Source: Legionellaceae bacterium
GTDB taxonomy: Bacteria > Pseudomonadota > Gammaproteobacteria > Legionellales > Legionellaceae
Assembly (NCBI GenBank): GCA_030696465.1
Contig: JAUYSE010000221.1
Span: 1 to 13,068, forward strand
DNA length: 13,068 nucleotides
Reading direction: 5' to 3'
The notes beneath the pieces were generated by a model, which worked only from the letters and a program-made list of their open reading frames with translations, had not been told where the DNA came from and searched no databases. Positions 7,123-13,068 of the stretch are shown here, piece by piece. Both the position numbers and the translations under genes were made by a program. Positions within the stretch are counted from its first letter, which is position 1, and every line of letters starts with the position of its first letter.

Positions 7123-7635
7123 ATGCGGAAAGTGGTTTTTTTTCTAATTTTGTCACTTTTAGCAGGAGCTACCGTGGCAACCAATGAAAAAAGTAATAAA
7201 CAAGTGTATGGCTACGTCGAAAAAGTTACGCTGGTGGAAAAAAAATGTGTTTTATCAGCAAAACTAGATACTGGCGCAAAAACAGCCTCGTTAAATGCCG
7301 AAAATATTCGCGAAACCGAAGAAGACGGTAAAATTTTCTTGTATTTTACCGTCTCCTCCGCACAAGGTTTGATTGACTTCAAAGCAGAATATTTAGGTAA
7401 AGTGCGGATTAAAGCCCGTGCTGGAGAGTTTGCGAGAAAAAAACATCATTTTCTGAGGCGCCCTGTCGTTATGATTCGTGTACAACTCGGAAACGAAGAG
7501 CGCGATATTCGTGTTAACTTAACAAATCGAAAACGTTTCAACTATGCCTTTTTACTTGGAAGAGATGCTATTAATGCCTTTGATGGCTTAGTGGATCCTG
7601 CGCATACTTTTTTACTCCCTTCTCATAAGACATAA
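7123..7635 (+). CDS. Periplasmic retropepsin-like protease of the RimB/'ATP-dependent zinc protease' family
   Basis: A 170-residue protein with an N-terminal signal peptide (basic MRK, hydrophobic core 4-15, likely cleavage near A19), so it should act in the periplasm. The mature part has KLDTGAKTASLNA at 47-59, the aspartic-protease signature with D49-T50-G51, and the second conserved block VNLTNRKRFNYAFLLGRDAI at 131-150. The family is often named ATP-dependent zinc protease, but it looks like a single-domain retropepsin that would dimerise; I see no zinc or ATP site. Its substrate is unknown. AAGGA overlaps the gyrB stop and lies about 11 bp before the ATG, with a 13-bp intergenic gap, so it is probably cotranscribed with gyrB. 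The next gene follows after 3 bp. The coding sequence has unusual homopolymers: T8 at 7136-7143, A8 at 7238-7245 and a run of seven A near 7440. Confidence 0.88.
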   Translation: MRKVVFFLILSLLAGATVATNEKSNKQVYGYVEKVTLVEKKCVLSAKLDTGAKTASLNAENIRETEEDGKIFLYFTVSSAQGLIDFKAEYLGKVRIKARAGEFARKKHHFLRRPVVMIRVQLGNEERDIRVNLTNRKRFNYAFLLGRDAINAFDGLVDPAHTFLLPSHKT

Positions 7636-7638
7636 ATC

Positions 7639-9153
7639 ATGATGCAATCTCACACTCGCCATGTATATGGCCTCATTTGCGCTTTGCTGTTGATCGGCCT
7701 TTGGCTTTTTTTTTACAGACATATTGTTCTTGAAGTCCCCTTGACTGATAATGAAACCGTGAAAACATGGACGGTTGAAGTTAATATGCGCTTTAACTCG
7801 TTTAAAGACACCCCCATAAAAGCAAGTTTTATGGTTCCCTATCGCCCCCCAGGATTCGCTATTTTAGATGAATATTTCTTATCCCATAATTATGGGGTCT
7901 CTACCAATTTACAAGGGGATAACCGACAAACCATTTGGTCCTTACGTCGAGCTCATGGGAGTCAGTCTTTGTACTATCGCGCTATTTTCAAAGAAACTGA
8001 TGCACCAGAAGAGTTAAGCAATAAAATCCCTCGAATAAAACCGCTACCTTTACCAGAACAACAACAAGCCGCCGTACACGCCATTATCAGCCATGTGCGC
8101 CAAACATCTGCGGATATACAAACATTTGCGCAACAAACCATTCGAGAATTACAAAAAACCGAATCTAAGTTGCTCTTAGAAAGCGTCTCCACCGAAAACA
8201 ATATGTTGTTTGCGGCAAATCTCATTTTACGTCAAGCCAACATTTATGCGATTCCCGTATGGGGCTTATATTTAAAGCCTACACATCATACTAGCTTTCA
8301 ACCCTTACTCGCAGTATATACGGGTAAGTCTTGGATATATATCAATCCAAATTCCAATGTAGTGGGCCTGCCCAAACATTTTTTAATCTGGGCCTATGGA
8401 GATACGCCTTTATTCGAAGTCATGGGCGGAAAAAACCTCCGATACACCTTCACCATCTCAGAAACCCCCATGAATGCCTTAACCATGGCAAAATTACGCG
8501 GTGTACAAACAGACTCTCAATTATTGCGGTTTTCTTTACTACAACTGCCCGTTTCTGCACAGGACGTCTATAAAGTCTTGCTCACCGTCCCTGTAGGTGC
8601 GTTTATCATTTTAATACTCCGTAATTTTATTGGCATTAAAACCTTCGGCACTTTTATGCCCGTCTTAATTGCATTGGCCTTTCGAGAAACCAATGTCATC
8701 GCTGGTATTTTCTTATTTGTTACCATCGTCTCTTTTGGGCTACTTGCTCGTTTTTACTTAAATCACTTGCGCTTACTGGTGGTCCCCAGATTGTCAGCCA
8801 TCCTCACGATAGTCATACTCTTGATGATGATGATGAGTGTACTCAGCCAAAATCTAGGCTTAGACTCCGGCCTATCCATCGCTTTATTCCCAATGGTGAT
8901 TTTAACAATGACCATCGAACGTATGTGTATTTTGTGGGATGAACGTGGCCCATCAGAAGCTATCCGAGCGGGCCTAGGTAGCTTACTGGCCGCAGTGATA
9001 GCTTACTTTGTAATGAGCTATCCGCCACTACAATATCTATTATTTGCTTTTCCAGAATTATTATTGGTACTCTTAGCACTCATTTTTGCTTTGGGCCAAT
9101 ATAAAGGCTATCGATTACTGGAACTAAAGCGATTTAAATCCTTGGGAACCTAG
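7639..9153 (+). CDS. Inactive transglutaminase-like membrane protein with seven C-terminal helices
   Basis: A 504-residue inner-membrane protein. One membrane segment lies at 10-26, then a large domain of about 280 residues predicted to face the periplasm, then about seven hydrophobic helices between 310 and 490 with the conserved stretch NFIGIKTFGTFMPVLIALAF (329-348) and VPRLSAILT (382-390). The domain at about 180-245 follows a transglutaminase pattern (AANLILRQANIYAIPVWGL, then SWIYINPN). The catalytic Cys, His and Asp positions seem to hold other residues, with INPN where an Asp is usual. This fits the family known as inactive transglutaminase with seven transmembrane helices. The family regularly sits beside the retropepsin-like protease and the ATP-grasp ligase found here. 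The domain may bind a peptide rather than cut or link it. The start may be either of two adjacent ATGs (7639 or 7642). No strong ribosome site is visible, so translation is probably coupled to the gene before. A T9 run lies at 7706-7714. Confidence 0.87.
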   Translation: MMQSHTRHVYGLICALLLIGLWLFFYRHIVLEVPLTDNETVKTWTVEVNMRFNSFKDTPIKASFMVPYRPPGFAILDEYFLSHNYGVSTNLQGDNRQTIWSLRRAHGSQSLYYRAIFKETDAPEELSNKIPRIKPLPLPEQQQAAVHAIISHVRQTSADIQTFAQQTIRELQKTESKLLLESVSTENNMLFAANLILRQANIYAIPVWGLYLKPTHHTSFQPLLAVYTGKSWIYINPNSNVVGLPKHFLIWAYGDTPLFEVMGGKNLRYTFTISETPMNALTMAKLRGVQTDSQLLRFSLLQLPVSAQDVYKVLLTVPVGAFIILILRNFIGIKTFGTFMPVLIALAFRETNVIAGIFLFVTIVSFGLLARFYLNHLRLLVVPRLSAILTIVILLMMMMSVLSQNLGLDSGLSIALFPMVILTMTIERMCILWDERGPSEAIRAGLGSLLAAVIAYFVMSYPPLQYLLFAFPELLLVLLALIFALGQYKGYRLLELKRFKSLGT

Positions 9154-9163
9154 GCGTATTACT

Positions 9164-10102
9164 ATGTGGAAGCTAGCTCGACGTTTACGCGCCCAAGGGG
9201 TTTTAAGCATCAATCAACGCAATGCTGATTATGTTTTAAAATATAATGCACGAAAAAATTATCCCTTAGTCGATAACAAACTCAAAACAAAACGTTTGGC
9301 CTTAGAAGCCGGTATAGCGGTTCCGCCCCTCTATACTCTCATTGAATACGAGTATCATGTAAAACACTTAGAAGAGCTCTTAGCTCCGTACTCTGATTTT
9401 GTCATTAAACCGGCCTGTGGGGGCGGTGGTGATGGCATCATCGTGATTAAAGATAAAGTACGTGGGGGTTACCGACAAATCAATGGGCGCATTTTAAAAA
9501 TCACTGAGTTACAGCATCATTGCTCTTCACTTTTATCGGGTGCTTATAGTTTGAGTGGCCACACCGACTATGCGCTCATTGAGCATCGCGTTACCGTTGA
9601 TTCGGTCTTTGAACAAGTGAGTTATGAAGGGGTTCCTGACATTCGCATTATCGTTTTACTAGGGTACCCTGTCATGGCGATGGTACGACTTCCAACCAGA
9701 CACTCTAACGGCAAAGCGAACCTGCACCAAGGGGCAATAGGGGTCGGAGTATCGCTGGCCACTGGCATAACAAGAGGGGGCGTGCATCATAATGATCCCA
9801 TCGACCACCATCCAGATACCTTACACCCCATTACAGATATTCAGGTCCCTTATTGGGACACTATTCTCGACATCGCCGCCCGTTGTTATGAATTAACCGG
9901 CTTAGGGTATGTCGGTGTAGATATTGTTTTAGATAAACAACGTGGCCCCCTGATGCTAGAACTCAATGCTCGCCCAGGTTTAAATATTCAAATTGCCAAC
10001 CGTCAAGGTATCTTAAAGAGTTGCCAGGCGATAGAGGCGCATGCCAAAGAGCATCCTGGCGAAACCGTAGCAGAACGTATAGCGTTTAGTAAGGGGCTAT
10101 AA
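9164..10102 (+). CDS. Alpha-L-glutamate ligase-like ATP-grasp protein (RimK-related)
   Basis: A 312-residue cytoplasmic ATP-grasp enzyme; the family forms amide bonds through acyl-phosphate intermediates, but the donor and acceptor are unknown here. Visible features are the family N-terminus (INQRNADYVLKYN, 16-28, and YPLVDNKLKTKRLALEAGI, 33-51), VIKPACGGGGDGI at 80-92 with the ATP-contacting K82 and glycine loop, the segment DIRIIVLL at 159-166, GYVGVDIVLD at 248-257, and the metal-binding ELNARPGLN at 266-274. The key ATP-grasp residues look intact, so an active enzyme is likely. There is no signal peptide or membrane segment. It starts 10 bp after the 7TM gene and is the last gene of the gyrB operon. 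It ends 8 bp from the end of convergent dotL. In annotated genomes such proteins are called alpha-L-glutamate ligase-like or sugar-transfer-associated ATP-grasp; glutamate specificity is a guess from RimK. Confidence 0.9.
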   Translation: MWKLARRLRAQGVLSINQRNADYVLKYNARKNYPLVDNKLKTKRLALEAGIAVPPLYTLIEYEYHVKHLEELLAPYSDFVIKPACGGGGDGIIVIKDKVRGGYRQINGRILKITELQHHCSSLLSGAYSLSGHTDYALIEHRVTVDSVFEQVSYEGVPDIRIIVLLGYPVMAMVRLPTRHSNGKANLHQGAIGVGVSLATGITRGGVHHNDPIDHHPDTLHPITDIQVPYWDTILDIAARCYELTGLGYVGVDIVLDKQRGPLMLELNARPGLNIQIANRQGILKSCQAIEAHAKEHPGETVAERIAFSKGL

Positions 10103-10110
10103 GGCTAACG
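10103..10110. other. 8-bp gap between convergent operons, no terminator
   Basis: The ATP-grasp stop (TAA, 10100-10102) and the dotL stop (TAA on the minus strand, 10111-10113) are separated by 8 bp. No GC-rich stem with a T-run is visible in the gap or next to it. The only nearby symmetry is the short palindrome AGGCGCCT inside dotL. Transcripts from both sides would have to end inside the opposing gene or by Rho. Confidence 0.6.
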
Positions 10111-12468
10111 TTACAAGAACTCTTCTGAGGCGCCTTCCGTACCACTCGTCTCTTTTGCTGCCTTCATTTTTCCGCACAACTCATCGACCATGCCCGCCAA
10201 CATCGTAGCATCAATAGCATCTTGTTCGTCTGGCGGATATTTCGTCGCAATTTCAATATCTTTTACCAAGTTATTCGCCACTGTTGCCGGTGATAATTCT
10301 TTCGAGCCAGCCATACGTTCAATACTGAGCGTGTAATTTCGTACCTCATTTACCCGTAAAATAGGGGCAGAAAAAGCAACTGGGTCTTTCACCAGCAATG
10401 GCGACGCACCTTCTGGCTGTCGTAATCGCGTAAAGATGGTGATATAACCTAAGGCCTCTTCTTCTTCTGCCGTCAACTCAACAATAGGCTCTGGTTCCCC
10501 ATGTTTATGGAATGCTAGCAACGCTGCGATTCCACGCTCTATCGGATCTTCTTCTGTTCCTGCATTCCATTTTTCGGTAATCAATTGCAACTCTTCGTTA
10601 TCTTGAGTCGTCGCAATCCCTAACTCATTTTTATCGATAATTTCTTGAAAAATAGCGCGCTGCTTATTCAACTTCACAATAAGCTCATCTGCAGGTGGCT
10701 CTATTTTTAAAAACTGGTTCACTTTAAGTCTTTTGACTTGCTTAGGATTCGCATAAAACATACGAGCTCGGATAATTCGAGATTTGAAAAAAATATGCGC
10801 CTCACCTTCCACTTGCTCTTTCAAATCTAATAAGTCCACCCGAGAGCGTTTCTCAAACGAAGAAGATCGCGTATCATAATAGGTATTAGTCATACCACTG
10901 CCGTCGGTTTGAAAAGAGTCTACTTTAGTCACATAGGCTTCACCCGCGGTTTTATGGAAAAACTCCCAGGTTTCTGTCGGATCCTCTAGCTTCATACAAA
11001 TTTTAATGTTGGTATTTGCGCCAATGGACGCCGCTTCTTCTTTAGAAGCCTTTTGAAAGGCGGGAAGATCCTGTCCTGCAAAAATAACGGAAAAACCAAG
11101 AGAACGCGCCTGTGCAGGCACTACGGCAAATCCTTGTACCGCATAATACCCATATTCATCCAAAACACACATAAATGGCGTAGGAGCATTCGTAGGTTTA
11201 CGGTCAATTACATCGCGATAATCTCCCTCAACACTATCCCCTAAACCAGAGGCAAGCATCGCCTTTAAAGAGGAAACAATAATCTTCCCTAAGTTAGATA
11301 ACTCATCCGGAGATTTTTCTAAGGCGGGAAGTAATACGACGAGAATGCGGCGGTTTAAAATAACGTCTTTGAAGTCTACTTCAGCTAAGTTGGTGCGGAT
11401 AATATGCCCATAAGTATCCGCCAAAGAAGAAAACGTACGCCCCAACTGCATGGTAATAAAACCATGTTGTTCAAGTACTTGCGATACTTGTTTGCCTTTC
11501 TTCTCTTTATTATAACCAGGCAAGTTATATACGTAGTTTCGTAAAGGGTCCGTCACCAACTTTGGAATACTTTCAATGCTGACACTTTCTTGCTCTTCTC
11601 GTGGAAACACTTTATCGACCACAATAGCTTCTAGTTTCACCAGATCAAAGTAATCACGAATGGAGTTTGCATCGAGAAGAATAGCCCCTTGGTCACGCAT
11701 ATAGACCAACAGACGCATTAAGGCCTCTACAAAAGAGATAGCACGGCCTTTCCACATATCCCCATCACCGCCCCCTTTAGAATCGCCCATTAAGCTTACG
11801 ACTAGCTGAGTTAACATACTAGAAGAACCTTGGCAAAAGGGGTTTAAGGTATTGGACAATCTTTTTTCTTGAGGACCGATAATATCTCGCGCACCGGTCA
11901 TAAAGTTAATCAGGAGTAAATCATCCTCCCTTCCCATACCACGCACCATACCGAATATTTTCGCATAGAGCGCGTTATCGCCTTTTCCATCCACATAAAT
12001 AAAGCCACTCCCTTGCGCAAGCGCATTAAACGCTAATGACACCAAGGTTTCTGTTTTACCACTACCCGTGGAACCAAAAATAAGGACATGCGTCCGCATA
12101 TCTTCATTGGCAAACCAGAGTTCTTTGTTGCTCGATTTTTCAATGCCAAAATACGCAATACCACGCGCAGTATTGGGTTTGCCCGTACCAGGCATCAGAT
12201 CGTTATAATCTTTGATTCCTGTAATTTTTGGTAAACGAAAGGGGAGTATTTTTTTGCGAGTAACTGCGTATATAAAATAAATGACGGAAACGATAAATAT
12301 CCATATAGCACCTGCTGGAAACTCATATACGCAAATAACCGACAAAAATAAAAGAATGGTCGCATGCGTTGGATCTTCTAAAAAATCCGTACAGCGTTGT
12401 CCTAAGGTTCGCGTATCCCGTAATAGCCGCGAAGGATCTATTTCATTTTTGGCTTCTATACCACGCAT
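10111..12468 (-). CDS. dotL: Dot/Icm type IVB secretion coupling ATPase DotL (IcmO)
   Basis: Inner-membrane ATPase that receives effectors for the Dot/Icm type IVB secretion system. It has 785 residues; Legionella DotL has 783. Two N-terminal membrane segments lie at about 36-50 and 54-69. The motor domain has Walker A GSTGSGKT at 132-139 and Walker B VLDEYGYYA at 435-443, followed by FAGQDLPAFQKAS at 463-475, a VirD4/TraD-like conserved stretch. The C-terminal region from about 590 to 785 is where Legionella DotL binds DotN, the IcmS-IcmW chaperone pair and LvgA. It is present in full length and ends in the acidic tail EGASEEFL. The ATG overlaps the dotM stop by one base (TAATG) and GGAG lies 5 bp upstream, so DotM and DotL are coupled. 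In Legionella more icm genes follow icmO; here an unrelated gene converges instead. Confidence 0.97.
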   Translation of the reverse strand: MRGIEAKNEIDPSRLLRDTRTLGQRCTDFLEDPTHATILLFLSVICVYEFPAGAIWIFIVSVIYFIYAVTRKKILPFRLPKITGIKDYNDLMPGTGKPNTARGIAYFGIEKSSNKELWFANEDMRTHVLIFGSTGSGKTETLVSLAFNALAQGSGFIYVDGKGDNALYAKIFGMVRGMGREDDLLLINFMTGARDIIGPQEKRLSNTLNPFCQGSSSMLTQLVVSLMGDSKGGGDGDMWKGRAISFVEALMRLLVYMRDQGAILLDANSIRDYFDLVKLEAIVVDKVFPREEQESVSIESIPKLVTDPLRNYVYNLPGYNKEKKGKQVSQVLEQHGFITMQLGRTFSSLADTYGHIIRTNLAEVDFKDVILNRRILVVLLPALEKSPDELSNLGKIIVSSLKAMLASGLGDSVEGDYRDVIDRKPTNAPTPFMCVLDEYGYYAVQGFAVVPAQARSLGFSVIFAGQDLPAFQKASKEEAASIGANTNIKICMKLEDPTETWEFFHKTAGEAYVTKVDSFQTDGSGMTNTYYDTRSSSFEKRSRVDLLDLKEQVEGEAHIFFKSRIIRARMFYANPKQVKRLKVNQFLKIEPPADELIVKLNKQRAIFQEIIDKNELGIATTQDNEELQLITEKWNAGTEEDPIERGIAALLAFHKHGEPEPIVELTAEEEEALGYITIFTRLRQPEGASPLLVKDPVAFSAPILRVNEVRNYTLSIERMAGSKELSPATVANNLVKDIEIATKYPPDEQDAIDATMLAGMVDELCGKMKAAKETSGTEGASEEFL

Positions 12469-13068
12469 TATGGCTCCAATTGGGCAAGTTCTTTAGGGGT
12501 CAGCTTCACTTCACTTAAAGCGACGCTTAACGCTTTTACCGCCTCCGACACCATAGGTACAATAATTTTTCTACCCATTTTTTTCTCTGCCTTCCAATGA
12601 GAGAAAGGCCCACCAACCTCAACATAGGGTGTTTGTCTACCCACGCTATTTAACATATACCAAAGACGCCGATCGACCACTTTTAACCAAAGGAAGTCTG
12701 CACTGGCCATTACACCATCCTCACGTGCCCCCTCAAGCAAAGAAGCCATCACTGTCAACATATAAGCGTGTCTTTGCAAAATCTCTTGCACATTTTCAGC
12801 ATTCATGTGCTTTTTAAGTGTTGCTTTAGCAACCGCATACTCTGGCCGACCTTTAGTAAAGGTAATATTGAGAGTTGAAATTATTTTTTCAGCACCGGAT
12901 CTATCTCGATTCAAGCGCGCCATAAATACAGCAGCCAACGCCCAAGCATAAGGCGGAATATGCTCAAAGCCATTCCAAAAGGCACCTAACTGCAAGGTAA
13001 ACAGCTGTTTTGCCTCAGAATCTTTGAGCCCAGCCGTCATTTCGATCCCTGGCGTATTAGAATCTAAG
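12468..13068 (-). CDS. dotM: Dot/Icm secretion protein DotM (IcmP), 5' end missing
   Basis: C-terminal half of the DotL partner. About 199 residues are visible and the frame stays open to the right edge; the first in-frame ATG (13040) is internal. The Legionella protein is about 380 residues, so the N-terminal membrane part lies outside. The visible part corresponds to the cytoplasmic domain, alpha-helical and rich in basic residues (for example RLNRDRSGAEK and the lysine and arginine residues near KAEKKMGRK). In Legionella this domain carries basic surface patches that bind effectors with glutamate-rich signals. The family pattern LGAFWNGFEHIPPYAWALAA and the RHAYMLTVMASLLEGAR segment support the call. 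The order dotM then dotL matches icmP-icmO in Legionella, and the TAATG overlap ties the two proteins' production together. Whether icmQ or icmR lie upstream cannot be seen. Confidence 0.93.
   Translation of the reverse strand, partial: LDSNTPGIEMTAGLKDSEAKQLFTLQLGAFWNGFEHIPPYAWALAAVFMARLNRDRSGAEKIISTLNITFTKGRPEYAVAKATLKKHMNAENVQEILQRHAYMLTVMASLLEGAREDGVMASADFLWLKVVDRRLWYMLNSVGRQTPYVEVGGPFSHWKAEKKMGRKIIVPMVSEAVKALSVALSEVKLTPKELAQLEP

Noticed and set aside
6245..7720. Shared 15-mer (T8 then ACAGACA) in gyrB and in the 7TM gene, as a repeat element
   Set aside because: Both copies encode Phe-Phe-Tyr-Arg in frame within conserved or hydrophobic segments, and similarity stops at the edges. Convergent codon use explains it.
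10128..10135. Palindrome AGGCGCCT near the end of dotL as a terminator
   Set aside because: It is a loop-free 8-bp palindrome inside coding sequence with no T-run on either side.

Overview
The window reads as chromosomal DNA of a gammaproteobacterium of the Legionellales type (Legionella, Coxiella and relatives). The reasons are a clear Dot/Icm type IVB secretion pair (DotM/IcmP and DotL/IcmO), a ZipA-type division protein, a GyrB that carries the long insert typical of Gram-negative gyrases, and periplasm-directed proteins. Genus and species cannot be read from the sequence alone. Almost every base is coding. There are no rRNA or tRNA genes, insertion sequences, integrases or CRISPR arrays.

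Layout. (1) Positions 1-4404, minus strand: a tightly packed cell-envelope operon transcribed zipA > murF > mraY > murD, with murD running off the left edge. It combines cytoplasmic and membrane steps of peptidoglycan precursor synthesis (D-Ala-D-Ala addition, lipid I formation, D-Glu addition) with the FtsZ membrane tether. A perfect TATAAT -10 box lies just upstream of zipA. (2) Positions 4405-4706: a divergent intergenic region of 302 bp holding the zipA and gyrB promoters, a perfect 9-bp inverted repeat, a 9-bp direct repeat, and a possible 11-codon leader ORF with a good ribosome site. (3) Positions 4707-10102, plus strand: gyrB followed, with gaps of 13, 3 and 10 bp, by three genes of a conserved but poorly understood system. 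These encode a periplasmic retropepsin-like protease, a membrane protein with a degenerate transglutaminase domain and about seven C-terminal helices, and a RimK-related ATP-grasp ligase. (4) Positions 10111-13068, minus strand: dotM (partial, running off the right edge) and dotL, overlapping by one base. DotL converges on the ATP-grasp gene with only 8 bp between the stop codons.

How the genes may work together. Segment 1 supplies UDP-MurNAc-pentapeptide and lipid I and couples wall synthesis to the Z ring. Segment 3 puts topoisomerase production in line with a predicted envelope peptide-modification system: cytoplasmic ligase, membrane protein, periplasmic protease. Its product is unknown, and it is the best candidate here for undescribed biology. 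Segment 4 encodes the coupling ATPase and its partner, which receive effectors for the type IVB secretion machine. That implies a life inside, or in close contact with, eukaryotic cells.
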